A stretch of DNA of 64,000 bases from Saccharum officinarum (Eukaryota > Streptophyta > Magnoliopsida > Poales > Poaceae). Under the pieces are notes generated by a model. The model was not told the DNA's origin, did not search any database, and was given only the letters and a program-made list of their open reading frames with translations. Shown piece by piece: positions 33,924-46,903 of the stretch (positions are counted from its first letter, which is position 1; the number at the start of each line of letters is the position of its first letter). The position numbers were made by a program, and so were the translations under genes. The stretch covers positions 114,186,680 to 114,250,679 of the forward strand of contig CM036160.1 in the NCBI GenBank assembly GCA_020631735.1. The letters are read 5' to 3'.

Positions 33924-35668
33924 GTGCACAGTAGCGGCCAAAGTTCTCGAGGTTTGGCTGCGCATTCGAGGACATTGTAACGGATAGAGCTGCTCATCCA
34001 TTTAGCATGTATTTGGATCAGGGATATAGTTTGTTATTTGATTTTTGGGACAGGTCATTTCTTCTCGTGTTTAGTTAGAGAGACGAGATAGTCCATTGAA
34101 TTTTTATTTGGCTTCAACATATTCAGGGGCGGAGCCAAGGCCCGGTCACCCTTGGCTACTGCTCGAGCTATGCCAGACACCAGGAGTAAAAGGGTGTCGG
34201 CGAGTCACGTGTGTACATGGCATACAAACTAATTGTCTCGTCTAGACTCTCTAAAACTCCTGGATTCGCCACTAAAGACATTAGATATAGAATGAGTGCT
34301 CTTGACATGTGAGTCATATCAGTTGGGCTCTCTTTCATCCTTTTCCCACACAAGTTTCTTCTTTTCCATGGATAAACCTCGCTCATGCTTCTCTAGATTA
34401 GTTGCAGACCTCACTGTTGCCTCCAAACCCATTGGCATGCTTCTCGCTTGCAACCGTTGGTAAGTTCCTCACCCATGGCCTTTAGTCTGCTTATGAGCCT
34501 GTCGCCTTCGCCCCTAGGCTTGCCGCAGGCCATGCCCATGGTGGGGCGCCATGAGGTAGTAACAAAATCTCAAATTCGACTATTGTATGTAACAATTCAT
34601 GCTCTAGTAGAGTCAAATTGAATCGGATTGATGGTAAAGAAAGTCTTAGAGGAAGGAATTGAGAAGAAACTTGTTATGGGTGAGCTCAGCCTCCGTTAGG
34701 TACGTGTCCTCTTTGTCCTGCTGGTCACGCATGCTACCGGCAAAGCTCGACTTCATGCTGCCACGCGCTCATTCGACGGAGCCACACCCACATCCCGTTG
34801 TCTCTGCTTTTGCACAAAGTGTGACGAATCCAATCGGTTGTTTTTTCGGGTATGACCGTAGAGGGCGAATATGATGATGAAGGAGGAAGACGAGCATTAG
34901 GGTGTCACCTTGTGGCTTAATGGTGACAAGTGTGCGGTGAGATTTTGGGGACGACGCAATAACAAAGAGGCTGTTTTTTAATTAAAGCATTAATGGTGTC
35001 AATTAGGATGTAACATGAATAGTACCCCTTCCGTTGAAGAAAGATTGTTGTTTTAGTTTTAGCGGAGTCAAGTCTTTGTACCATTGACCATTGACTTTTA
35101 AAATTCATAATGTTTAATATAAAAAGTTTTGTATTTAGACTTATCATAAAAAATGCTTTTACAATACATAGTCCAGGTGTTGTTAAATTGTAAACATTTG
35201 TGATCAAAGGAATGTTTTTTTTTTCACTTAGGACAAAAGTAAAACTACAACCTTTATATAAAACAGAAGCAGGAGGCAGTAGTCATTGCCTGCTGTATCT
35301 TCATCCAAGATCCAACTGCCATGAATTTACAAGCGCTATACACCTGAGGACTCGATGCGCCGCATGATACACATTTCGGAAACAAGAGAAGGAAAACATA
35401 TCGGGGATTCGCGGGGCAGCGCATGGTGCCAGTGCTCTTTTATCTGAGGGGCGACCGAGCCCACGGCTGGCGAACCACCCCACGATCGATTCGAGCTCCA
35501 GAGTCCACCCACCCATCATCATCCATGGCTCGCTGACTCGCTCCCCTTTCAGTCTCGGAGAGCGTCAGGCCGCGCGCGGATCCCCCTGTACTGCCGGTGC
35601 CGGTGCCGGTGCCGGGTGCCGGCCGGCCTTTTCTCCGGTCACGGGCTGCTGCCTTGTGCAGGCCAAGG
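33924..35668. other. Intergenic, no gene recognised
   Basis: Mixed low-copy DNA. A possible decayed Stowaway lies at about 35022-35280 (CCCCTTCCGTT near one end, GCAGGAGGCAGTAG at the other), and a short GGTGCC-type repeat sits at 35595-35622. The stretch ends with CAAGG (35664-35668), the left target duplication of the solo LTR. Confidence 0.4.
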
Positions 35669-38402
35669 TGTAAGACTACCCGCACTCTTCGACCTCTATA
35701 TCCATCCTCTAAAAAGAATATTCTATCCTAGTCATCATAAAATATACAGTTTTTCTGCACTCATCCATCCTCTATATCATCCTCTATCTACTGTGGGGTC
35801 CACTTATCATTTTATCTAAATATATTCATGTGAGATCTTGTTTTGAAGAATTTATTGAAACGAATTTAATGGTGCAATCGGAATTTAATTTAGTGTTTTA
35901 GTTTGTGAGTTATAATAATTTTTTTATATGAAAAAAGCTAGACACGCTTACCCAGGCGCACTATCTCTCTTGCTTGCACGTTCTCTCTCGCGTGCGTATT
36001 CTCTGTCTGATCTGCCGCACATGGTAAAGGACGATCGCTACCACGCCAGATTTAGCGGGTGCGCTTGCATAGCGTGAGCTTTAGCGTTCCCCGCTGCAAC
36101 ACGTTTGAAACGCTAAAAGTCACTGCATGCGGATAGCGCTAGCCTTTACCGTATCCGGTGCGGGTCGTCTAAGGTCCTAGATGGCTAGAGGGGGGTGAAT
36201 AGCCTATAAAAAATTCTACAAGCACCACTAAGCAAACTTGTTAGATTAACAAACGGCGTAAAGCGAGTTTTGCTTAGCCTACGGTTATGATGCAAGCCTC
36301 CTATCCACAAGTCTAGTAGATTATAATCTCTAGTTCACACAAGTGCTAGGTCACTAACTTACACTAGTGAGCAAGCTAACAACTACTAGCAAAGGCTACC
36401 ACTAGAGCTACACAAGAAAAACTAGTGAATGTAAATGCAAGAGAGAGGATTGTGATTCTTATACCGACGGTGGAGTGAAGATGTTGCCAATCACCAAGAT
36501 GATATACAATCAATCAATATTGACAACAACACAATGTGAAGACCAATCACCGGGAGACAAGAGACACAATATTTTGTTCACCCGGTGTTCACTTGTGCAC
36601 CGACAAGCTACGTCACCGGTTGTGTCGACCAACACTTAGATGGTTCCCCGGTGTGACCCTCAAGTCACTTGCCCCTCAAGGCACGCCCCGCAAGGCACCG
36701 CAAGACACCACTCTCAAGTGAGGTAACTCAATGACACGCGCAATGTAATAGAGTTGCTTTTGGTACTCCGCCGAGGAAAGCACAAGAACCTCTTACAATC
36801 AACCGGAGGTGGCCAAGAACAATCACCTTCTCTTGCCAACGCCTCCAACAATCTCCAAGCCGGCTAGGAGCGGTACTCTCCAAGAGTAACAAGAAATCCA
36901 CCGGCTAAACCACCCACAAGTGCCACTAGATGCCCTCAAGCTATGCAATGCACTTTGGGATCACTCAATCTCACTTTTGATTTGCAATCAAGCAAGGGAG
37001 ATGAGTGGGAGGAGTTGTTCTAGCTCAAAGGATGCACAAGTATGTTAGAAATGCCAAGAGGCCTCCCCAAGGGCCGGCCAACAAGTATTTATAAGCATCC
37101 CATCCAAATAGAGCCGTTACAACTCCACTCACGTTTTCTGCGGGACCACCGGACGCGCCGGTCGTAACAGACCGGACGCGCTCAACCGCGTCCGGTGTCC
37201 TCTGATTTCAAAAACGTCCGTTAGATCCTCCAACGGTCACTGCGCGTCAACGGTCAAACGAGCGACCGGACGCGCTGTTGCGAACCACCGGACGCGCCGG
37301 TGCGCACAGCACCCGCGCCCGCGAAGACATCACCGGACGCGCTCCTCGCAACCACCGGACGCCACAGTACCCGCGTCCGGTGCGAGTCCAGTAAGCTCCC
37401 TGGACCACTGGACGCGTCCGATGGTGAGGGACCGGACGCGCACCGCGTCCGAAGACTTCCTGACTCGCTGTTCGCCAGACCGGACGCGCCGGTCCCGTGG
37501 GTCACCGGACGCGCCGGTGTCAAACCCTAGCCCGCGCGCCTGACGCCCGCGCTGCACTGACCGGACGCGCCGGTCGAAACAGACCGCGTCCGGTGCAGCG
37601 TCCGGTGCTGCGTCCGGTGCCTTCTGTGACCGCGTTCGCCTCCGTTTCTTTTCCGACTTCCGGCGCAATGGAAAATAGGCATTTCACTTCCCCGAAATCG
37701 CCTGAATCCCGCGCTCGCACGCTCGGCGGGAGGGAGAGAGGAACCCAAACCCCTCTCTTCCCGCAAACCACAGCGCGACCAACGCCACCTTTGCAAATGT
37801 GCCAACACCATCAAGTGTACATCTCCATGTGCTTGTGTGTTAGCTTTTTCTCAATCATTTTCAAAGGTTTTCCAGTTAGCTCACTAGGCCCTACATGCAA
37901 TGCACTTCATGAATTCACCTAGTGGCACCCATGCGTCGAATAACCGATAAGATTTCCCCTCTTAATAGTTCGGCTATCGATCCTAAACCACTCACACCCT
38001 CTATGGTGTCTTGAGTGTAAAACAAAATGGCCCTATGGTTATACCTTTGCCTTGAGCCCATTTTGTTTCTCCAAATGATATGATCCACTTCATATCATCA
38101 CATGACCGCCTCGATCCATCGACCTTGACTTCACTTGCTCTTCACCGTTGCATTGGTCCGTCGGCGCCAAGTCTTGCTCAAGCTTCACCATCGCATGGTC
38201 CTTCGCTTCGAAGCCTCGACTTGCCCTTCACCTTCACAACCGGTCCATCGAGCCAAGCCTCATCTTGGTCTTCACCATCTTGGTCATATGAGTCAATGTC
38301 ATGTCTCATATTCAATGACCACCTTTATCTAAATCATCCACTTAGATATAAAGGTTAGTCCTAGGTTTCATCAATTAGCCAAAACCAAACTAGGGACTTT
38401 CA
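35669..38402 (-). mobile_element. Solo Copia LTR with intact CAAGG target duplication, split by a MITE
   Basis: LTR ends are TGTAA...GGGACTTTCA. CAAGG precedes it (35664-35668) and follows it (38403-38407). Five bases into the LTR a MITE (35674-36169) is inserted, with TAA duplicated at 35671-35673 and 36170-36172. Without the MITE the LTR is about 2.24 kb and nearly identical to 51340-53575. Differences seen by eye include T/C in CTTTTGGTACTCC versus CTTTTGGCACTCC and AACCACTC versus AACCGCTC. GC-rich CCGGACGCG repeats fill 37140-37620. Confidence 0.88.
35674..36169. mobile_element. Tourist-like MITE inserted in the solo LTR
   Basis: Termini GACTACCCGCAC and GTGCGGGTCGTC, flanked by TAA on both sides. 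The interior shares TTTATCTAAATATATTCATG and GTTTGTGAGTTATAA with the other family members. It interrupts the LTR just after its TGTAA start. Confidence 0.85.
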
Positions 38403-38726
38403 CAAGGTTACGTACACAGATCACGTCCGTACGTCACGAGCTGAAAAGTTGCCTGTGTGCATCTGTCGCCGTCGTCGGAGCGCGCGGCGGACCTACCGGT
38501 GACGGTTCTGACGGACGAGCTAGCTATAGCTCGCCTCCACGTCGTCGTTTCTGCGGGCAGGTGGTTCGCGCCTGACGCGGGCACTGGCTGACTGATCTCA
38601 CTGGCGATCCTGCTGATGTCGAAGGATCCTGATGTCTGACAGGTTCAACCAGCACTTGCTCCAGTGTGAACTGAAAACCATCGTCTGATCGTCACCGTTC
38701 ACCAAAGTCCCGTGACTCAGTTTTTA

Positions 38727-39167
38727 GACTGTCTGCAGTGGCATACTCTAAATGATACTCTAAAGTTTTAGAGTATGAATATAGAGTAAAAACTGCTGCA
38801 CTGGATACTCTAAAACGATACTCTATCCTTTCTCTCACTCTATATTTAGAGTAGTATAATGTTTACTCTATAGTGCGCAGTGGCGGGCCCTACTAGCTAA
38901 ACCAAAGAAAAAAATGCTATAACTCACAAACTAAAAATCCAAATTAAATTTCGATTGCATCATTAAATTCGCCTCAATAAATCCTTCAAAACTAGATCAC
39001 TCATGGATATATTTAGATAAAGTGACAAGTGGGTCACACAGTAGATAGAGTGGATAGAGGATAATATAGGGGATGGATGGGTGCGGGAGAATTGAGTATA
39101 GAGAAGAGAATCTTGCTGGCTAGGACGTATAGAGGATGAATATAGAGGACCATGAGTGCAGATAGCC
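38727..39167. mobile_element. Tourist-like MITE, copy 1 in duplicated flank
   Basis: Ends GACTGTCTGCA and TGCAGATAGCC, flanked by TTA and TTG, consistent with an aged TTA duplication. Same family as 17097-17534, in the opposite orientation. Confidence 0.75.
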
Positions 39168-40251
39168 TTGACCCCACCCAGCGCCTGGTTGGTTACTCCC
39201 GAAGCAAAGCTTGCCGATGGCATTGCCGTGTTTCGATCTCCCTCTGATCTGAATCCGATCCTCTCCACCCTTGCATGGACATGGATTGGCCGGTAGGAGT
39301 AGGAGTAGGAGTAGGTGCCATGGCGCGGTCAGGTCACGCGAGCTTTTTTTTTCCCTCGTCTTTCCCGGAGCATCCGGTGTCTGGAGAGGCAGTTTACACA
39401 AAAGGCTGACTGCAACCTCGTTGTCTGCATTCCTTTCGGAAGAAGGTTCGTTTGATCGTTTCCTGCGGCGTACGTGGTACGTGTACCTCCCTGAGGTGAG
39501 TGTCCCAGAAACCCCAAGGCTCGCTTTCCATTCCAAGCTGGGTTGCCTTTGGAACGAAACCGACTTGGATATACTGTCGTGTCCCCTTTCAGACACAATC
39601 AGAGTTAAGAAAAGTTCAGTTTGTCAATCGGTCACCGAAGCTTCGTTTTTTCAACCTCGTTGTTGTCTGCATTTCTTTTGAATGAAATAAGGTTACTTGT
39701 GCGCGTTTCTGAATCCTAAAGAAAATATAAGACCATCTTTCCAAGCTGGCGAGGCATCTTTGGAATTGGAATAGACTGTCCCTTTTCAGACACAATCAGA
39801 AGCCAAGGACCAAACAAGTTCAGTCCATGTTCATCAGTGCCAATCATTGAGCTTTTTCTAGACTGACTGGTTTCACAACAGCTTTCATGTCCTCGAGGTT
39901 ATTAATAATGCAGTGCAGTAATATAAGCTTGGCTTTTTCTAGACCGGGGACGATGTCAATAAATATCTCACCCTAATGCAAAAGACCCCGACACTAACCA
40001 AACCAACCCCTCGCGGCATTGACGAACGAAAGGCAAGCGCGTCCATCCACGGGGAGCAAAGCGGAGGAGCGAAAGCGAGAGGACCAGGGACGACCTCGCG
40101 CTGCGTTGGCGTTGGATCGCATTGTCTCTCGAGGGTCGTCAACTCGTCATGGCGGGCGAAACGAACGAACGATGCCAGCGAGTGCAACGGACAGGAGGAA
40201 GATGACAAGCGCCAGGCGACGACGGCGTCAGAGAGAGAATGATGAGGCGCC

Positions 40252-40274
40252 GGGGGGGGGGGGGGGGGGGGGGG
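40252..40274 (+). repeat. Poly-G tract, left copy (23 G)
   Basis: Uninterrupted G run followed by TGGGTGCACC. Such a run can form G-quadruplexes and is prone to length change and sequencing error. Confidence 0.85.
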
Positions 40275-42263
40275 TGGGTGCACCTACTAAAAGGCGAGCG
40301 GTTCCACGTACCTCCATGAGGACCGGCGGAGCAGCAGGCAGCCCCCACCGTGTCCACCACCGACGCCCGGACGCCGTCGCGCGGGCGCGGCAGCACCTTG
40401 GTTTGTCAGGCTCCCTCCATCTCGTTGATCCCTGACCTTGCTCAATCATGGATTTGGAATTGGTGCTATCACGGGCCAGTGTGCGTCAGAACGCACTCGG
40501 TTTCAGAGTGAGGAGATTCAGAAGATGATGATACACAACTGAAGGTTGCCTACATAGTCAGTAAAGATACTTCTACGATGATATGGTTCAGGACCAGCAT
40601 GGCATCCAGGACCAGGAATGTAGTCAGGCAGTGCAGTGACGTACGAGGGCACTCTGAATCCAACACGACGCTCACCAGGGATTTGGTGAGGCGAATCTCA
40701 GCATCACGTCAGCTGCACAGTCGGCCAGGGTTGAGAGACGACGCACGCGTGTCAAATCGGGGCAGCCGCCCGGCGGCTAACAACGTTGAGGTTCAGCATT
40801 GCGGTACTATTATGTGGATCAGGTCTACTTAATCCCAACCAAAGATGATTCTGCCGATCAGACCTACTCTAAACATTATTAATGTTTTTTCCCCTTCTGG
40901 CAAAGCAACTCTAACCAAATTAAGATGCTGATGAATCTTCCTTTCTTTTTGGAACCAAAAGATGCTAATCCTGGGTCATCTCAAGTCTCAACCACCTGCC
41001 CAGGGCTGCCTAACTTTATTCCTCCTACAAAGGGTTTGTTTGAATGCATCAGTATTCGTCTCAAATCATACGTTGGAGTACATTGGAGTGAAAATTAGTT
41101 AATTTTCTATCTAAGAATTCGTTCGGATGCACTCGTATTCATAAGTGGACCTATAGTTGTCGTGTGATTTACTTACATCACAAGTTCATAAGTGGACCGG
41201 CATTACCAACATAATACAGATGCATACTTCTAATTTTCAATGGTTAATATCCAAATCCATCCGTATTTCCTCTTGAATACCCACAATAAAACATGGGGAA
41301 TTCTTCTATTTTCTACTATTTCCAGGGAAGTGTTCGAAGCTCCAATGCTCACCTAAAAGGATCTAGGATGGCTAGAGGAGGAGAATAAACTATTAAAGAA
41401 GCACAACACTAGATACAATCATACAATTGATCAATATAAAAATGTGACCCCAATAGCAACTGCTTGCCTAGCCTAGAGCACTTCTAAGCAAGCCTTCTAA
41501 ACAGGCAGCAAGATTAAGACTACTAATAGAGCACTGAAACAACTAGAGACTAGCAACTACAACTAGTTAAGCTACACAAGTAGAACTACTCTAGCTACTC
41601 TACTCAACTAGAAGAACAAGTGTGGTAGGGGCAGTGTTATCCTAGACGCTAAATGCTAAACGATCGGTCACCCTTCTTTAGTGTTTAGACGGTTTAGACA
41701 ACCGACTACATGGTTTAAACGTTTTGTATTGTAGCAGCAAATATACATGTAAAATGATATTTTTTATACAAATCTTGAAGTGCAATTTAAGGCATGAACG
41801 TAGTTACACAATTTGACTTAGACAATAAACAATTACACATAGAGTGATACACATAGTCATATAGACATCATTTGAATATTACCAAAATTTCCCCACCACA
41901 CGCGTGCAAGCCCAATTTCGCCCACCCAAAAAGTTTGCCTAGCACCCAAACTTTAATGTTTTATCACCTAAACAAAAGTTTAAACAAATGTTTTGGCATT
42001 TACACTCGATTAGTAGTGATTTAATTTATTACTGTCTCTTTAGTTCTCTTCTATAACGCGCATATGTATATCAAAATTTGAACTTTAAAAACTCACTTCT
42101 CCTATATCGTAGGTGTTTGATTTTTTGTTTGTTATTAAGGCCTATTTAGATCACACGAGCTAACAACTAGTTACTAAAGTTTAGCTCTTGAAGATCAAAA
42201 CAGGAGGGCTAATATGTGGGATAAAGTTTAGCCAAAGTACCAAATAGTTGTTAATTAACTGGT

Positions 42264-43302
42264 TGAAAGGTCCTTGTTTGGTTTTTGGTAATTGAGTGAC
42301 AACCTAGGTGGACTAATTGTGTTTATGTGAGATACACAGGTGATTAGTCCACAGGTACATGTGTGTGAGCAACATATGCCATGAAGGTGAAAATGGCTCG
42401 GAGATGTTGCAAAGCTCACACATGTGATGAAGGAGCTCATTGCACATGAGACATGACATTGAGTCATGTGATCAAGGTGGAGAAGATCAAGACATGATTT
42501 GGCCCGACGGACCAATTGCAAGTGTGAAGGGCAAGTTGAGTGATGACTTGGCGTCAATGGATCAAAGCAACGGTGAAGAGAAAGTGAAGTCAAGATCGAT
42601 GAACCAATATGGTCACGTGATGATATGGAGTGGATCATACCATTGTTGATCGTGTTGGTGCATGTGTTGCATCAACATTGGAGGAGATGGAATGGAATGC
42701 GCAAGGCAAATGTATAACCTAGGACATTTTATTTCACCGGTCATAGGTGTGTAGAGAAGTTGATGACTAGGTTTAGGATAGATGGCCGTACTATCAAGAG
42801 GGACAAACTTGTTTGCATATTGGTCATCTAGTGCCAATCGAGTGATCTAACTATGCATTGTTGCTAGGATCGAGTGGCGTGGCAAGTTGAGTGGCTAACT
42901 CCTTAAAAATGATTGTGAAAATGCTAACATACATACACATGGTGGTGTACACTTGGTGGTGTTGGCACATTTACAAAGGAGAAGTGTTTGGAGTTGAAGT
43001 GGATCAACTCGGCGAAGAAACAGAGGCGAAATTAATAGGTCACTGTGAGTGACCGGACGCTGGCCTCGAGAGGACCTACGCGTCCGGTTAGTGTAAGCTG
43101 AGAGGCGCGGTCTCGCTCTTGATGACCGGACGCTGGTGCCTAGTGGTGACCTGACGCGACGCTCCTGCGTCCGATCACGTCAGGTCGTTGGTGACCTAAC
43201 ACGTCCGGTCGCCGTTTGGCCTCCTCGGGACCTCTCTGGACTCGATCGGACGCCAGTTGGGGCATGAGTCAGGTCACCGAGCATCGCGTCCAATCGTTCA
43301 CT
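42264..43302 (+). mobile_element. Truncated second-family Copia LTR (left copy)
   Basis: Starts TGAAAGGTCCTTG like 57440, but is cut at 43302 by the rearrangement junction. Confidence 0.8.
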
Positions 43303-44224
43303 GGCGATCCTGCTGATGTCGAAGGATCCTGATGTCTGACAGGTTCAACCAGCACTTGCTCCAGTGTGAACTGAAAACCATCGTCTGATCGTCACCGTTC
43401 ACCAAAGTCCCGTGACTCAGTTTTTAGACTGTCTGCAGTGGCATACTCTAAATGATACTCTAAAGTTTTAGAGTATGAATATAGAGTAAAAACTGCTGCA
43501 CTGGATACTCTAAAACGATACTCTATCCTTTCTCTCACTCTATATTTAGAGTAGTATAGTGTTTACTCTATAGTGCGCAGTGGCGGGCCCTACTAGCTAA
43601 ACCAAAGAAAAAAATGCTATAACTCACAAACTAAAAATCCAAATTAAATTTCGATTGCATCATTAAATTCGCCTCAATAAATCCTTCAAAACTAGATCAC
43701 TCATGGATATATTTAGATAAAGTGACAAGTGGGTCACACAGTAGATAGAGTGGATAGAGGATAATATAGGGGATGGATGGGTGCGGGAGAATTGAGTATA
43801 GAGAAGAGAATCTTGCTGGCTAGGACGTATAGAGGATGAATATAGAGGACCATGAGTGCAGATAGCCTTGACCCCACCCAGCGCCTGGTTGGTTACTCCC
43901 GAAGCAAAGCTTGCCGATGGCATTGCCGTGTTTCGATCTCCCTCTGATCTGAATCCGATCCTCTCCACCCTTGCATGGACATGGATTGGCCGGTAGGAGC
44001 AGGAGTAGGAGTAGGTGCCATGGTGCGGTCAGGTCACGCGAGCTTTTTTTTTCCCTCGTCTTTCCCGGAGCATCCGGTGTCTGGAGAGGCAGTTTACACA
44101 AAAGGCTGACTGCAACCTCGTTGTCTGCATTCCTTTCGGAAGAAGGTTCGTTTGATCGTTTCCTGCGGCGTACGTGGTACGTGTACCTCCCTGAGGTGAG
44201 TGTCCCAGAAACCCCAAGGCTCGC
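43298..44224. repeat. Third, partial copy of the flank at a rearrangement junction
   Basis: Matches 38598-39524 and 53771-54697. It begins at TCACT, shared with the end of the left block, and ends at GCTCGC, shared with the LTR interior (37713-37718). It differs from the other two copies at a few bases (near 43559, 44000 and 44023). It contains a third copy of the MITE. Confidence 0.9.
43427..43867. mobile_element. Tourist-like MITE, copy in the partial third block
   Basis: Same insertion as 38727-39167, carried along by duplication rather than by independent transposition: the flanking sequence is also the same. Confidence 0.75.
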
Positions 44225-44908
44225 ACGCTCGGCGGGAGGGAGAGAGGAACCCAAACCCCTCTCTTCCCGCAAACCACAGCGCGACCAACGCCACCTTTGC
44301 AAATGTGCCAACACCATCAAGTGTACATCTCCATGTGCTTGTGTGTTAGCTTTTTCTCAATCATTTTCAAAGGTTTTCCAGTTAGCTCACTAGGCCCTAC
44401 ATGCAATGCACTTCATGAATTCACCTAGTGGCACCCATGCGTCGAATAACCGATAAGATTTCCCCTCTTAATAGTTCGGCTATCGATCCTAAACCACTCA
44501 CACCCTCTATGGTGTCTTGAGTGTAAAACAAAATGGCCCTATGGTTATACCTTTGCCTTGAGCCCATTTTGTTTCTCCAAATGATATGATCCACTTCATA
44601 TCATCACATGACCGTCTCGATCCATCGACCTTGACTTCACTTGCTCTTCACCGTTGCATTGGTCCGTCAGCGCCAAGTCTTGCTCAAGCTTCACCATCGC
44701 ATGGTCCTTCGCTTCGAAGCCTCGACTTGCCCTTCACCTTCACAACCGGTCCATCGAGCCAAGCCTCATCTTGGTCTTCACCATCTTGGTCATATGAGTC
44801 AATGTCATGTCTCATATTCAATGACCACCTTTATCTAAATCATCCACTTAGATACAAAGGTTAGTCCTAGGTTTCATCAATTAGCCAAAACCAAACTAGG
44901 GACTTTCA
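44225..44908 (-). repeat. 3' LTR of the Copia element, truncated to 684 bp
   Basis: Matches 37719-38402 and 52892-53575 but lacks the other ~1.55 kb. The cut falls at the GCTCGC junction (44219-44224). It differs from both other LTRs at three bases by eye (near 44615, 44669 and 44855), more than those two differ from each other over the same stretch. Confidence 0.88.
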
Positions 44909-44922
44909 ATCTCCCCCTTTTT
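44909..44922 (-). promoter_or_regulatory. Polypurine tract
   Basis: Minus strand AAAAAGGGGGAGAT directly before the LTR start TGAAAGTCCC: the plus-strand priming site for reverse transcription. Confidence 0.85.
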
Positions 44923-46009
44923 GGTAATTGATGACAACCCTCACAAAGATGATTTTGATAATAAAAGTTTTGAACTTGTCATACTTGTCCAATCATTTTG
45001 CTCATAAGTAAAGTTTGGACAATTATCACAAGCTCGATTTTGGTAGCATTAGCTCCCCCTACATATGTGCATAGAGTTTGGATTGAAAGCTTTGCACATA
45101 TGCATGGATAGAAGTGTTGGGAGAGTAATTCTACCAAAATGATGCTAAGGTGTAAGAAATGGACCTTTGAAGCGTGATACCAATCGGAGCTGCCTTTTAC
45201 ACCATCCTTAGCATCATGAAGTAACTAGACACCCAACAAAGCTCAAGAACCTCGTGAGATCAACATTATATGTAAAGGTTCTTGGACCACTTGTAAAAAC
45301 TTTAGGCAAGTCTAGATACCACAAGTAAAACTATTCCTATGCATGCTAGTAGATCATTTCATCATCCAAGTTCTATACTAGCATTGCACCACACAAGCAT
45401 GTATATTGAATTTAAATACATGTGCAATGAGCAAGTCATATGAAAATGCACAAACAAATGCAACAACTTTGTTTATGAGCTTGCTCCCCTACTTGTGTGC
45501 ATCAAAAATTTTATTTACCCCTTTTATCATGTTGAATCATCTTTTTCTCTCCCCCTTTGTCAACAACTTACCCAAAAATGGGATCAAATTGTGGAGAGAA
45601 GAAAAATGTTTAATGGAGTAGGTTAAAATTTATCAAATTTGGTTCAACCTAGAACACTTGCCAAAGATATTTAATTCGATTTGAACCAAAGACAAGCTTC
45701 TTCACACCTCATAATAAGGGTTATCTTGCCTATGTTGAATTAAACACTTATAGCAAATCTCCTAGATTCAACACTAGGTTTGCAAGCTCACAAACATGTC
45801 ATATGCCACCACTAGAACAAAACAAACATAGAGGCAATAATGGTAACATATATCCATCAAATTCATTTGATTTATCATGAATGCTCATGCATGCCACTTA
45901 TTATGTCTACATGCTCTAGCAAGTCCTTAGCATAGAATGAATGACATGTCAATCAACTTTACCTTGCAATGTCGAAAGAGAGGCATGTCAATAAGTGAGT
46001 GGGGTGCAT

Positions 46010-46903
46010 TCAACTCATGTTTGAGAAATCAAGAATGTTCAATTCATTCCTTAGCTTGCAAAACCTCTTTTCATCAAGTGGCTTAGTGAGAATATCGGCA
46101 AGTTGATCATCGGTGCCAACACTTTCAATGGCAATATCTCCCTTTTGTTGATGATCTCTAATGAAATGATGTCTTATGTCAATATGCTTTGTTCTTCCAT
46201 GTTGAACCGGGTTTTGTATCATCTTGATTGCACTCTCATTATCACATAGCAATGGCACATTCTTGAAGTTGAGGCCATAATCCTTCAAAGTTGATTTCAT
46301 CCATAGCAATTGTGCACAACAACTCCCCGCACTCACATATTCGGCTTCGGCGGTAGAGATTGCCACACTATTTTGTTTCTTTGAGGACCATGACACAAGT
46401 GATCTTCCAAGTAATTGACATGTGCCACTTGTGCTCTTTCTATTGATCTTGCAACCCCCATAGTCGGAGTCCGAATATCCAATCAATTCAAACTTTGACC
46501 CCTTGGGATACCATAGTCCAACATCTCTTGTTTGCTTCAAGTACCTCAATATTCTCTTTGCGGCCGTGAGATGACTCTCTCTAGGTGAGGCTTGATATCT
46601 AGCACACATGCAAACACTAAACATGACATCCGGCCTTGATGCGGTGACATAGAGTAGACTTCCAATCAAAGACCGATATTCCTTTTGATTCACCATATTG
46701 CCATCAAGATCACTATCCAAATTGCCATTTGTACCCATTGGAGTTGAAATTGGCTTTGCATCTTGCATTCCAAACTTCTTCAACATGTCCCTTATGTATT
46801 TCCCTTGACTCACAAATGTCCCATTCTTCAATTGCTTTACTTGGAGACCAAGGAAGTAGCTAAGTTCACCAATCATAGACATTTCAAACTCTTTGGCCAT
46901 CAT
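46010..46903 (-). pseudogene. Copia RT C-terminal part and RNase H
   Basis: Continues the RT domain after a frameshift near 46903-46960. Contains SYFLGLQVKQ, the SLIGSLLYVTASRPDV block, ATAEAEY-type RNase H sequence (AISTAEAEYVSAG), LCDNESAIKM and HIDIRHHFIRD, ending DQLADILTKPL as in Copia polyproteins. RNase H appears intact in this frame. Confidence 0.88.

Larger units (their letters stand above)
36170..43302. repeat. Left copy of a ~7.1-kb direct duplication
   Basis: Matches 51342-58478 almost base for base. It covers most of the solo LTR, the CAAGG site, about 4 kb of flank (MITE, poly-G tract, decayed LTR fragment at about 41351-41625) and the first 1.04 kb of a second Copia LTR. The match ends at TCACT (43298-43302), where this copy switches to sequence identical to 38603 onward. 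No gene is recognised in the flank; the short frames are repeated in both copies and lack family features. Confidence 0.92.

Noticed and set aside
38080..38358. Repeated 92-codon frames in the LTRs (also 44586 and 53253)
   Set aside because: Identical because the LTR is duplicated; Ser/His/Pro-rich with no family features, opposite to the element's genes.
35664..38407. Independent second insertion of the Copia element
   Set aside because: Same CAAGG duplication and same downstream flank as the other copy, so it is the same insertion duplicated, not a new one.
39120..39681. Overlapping frames of 136-158 codons in duplicated flank
   Set aside because: Both strands are open at once, no signature, and part of the frame is MITE sequence.
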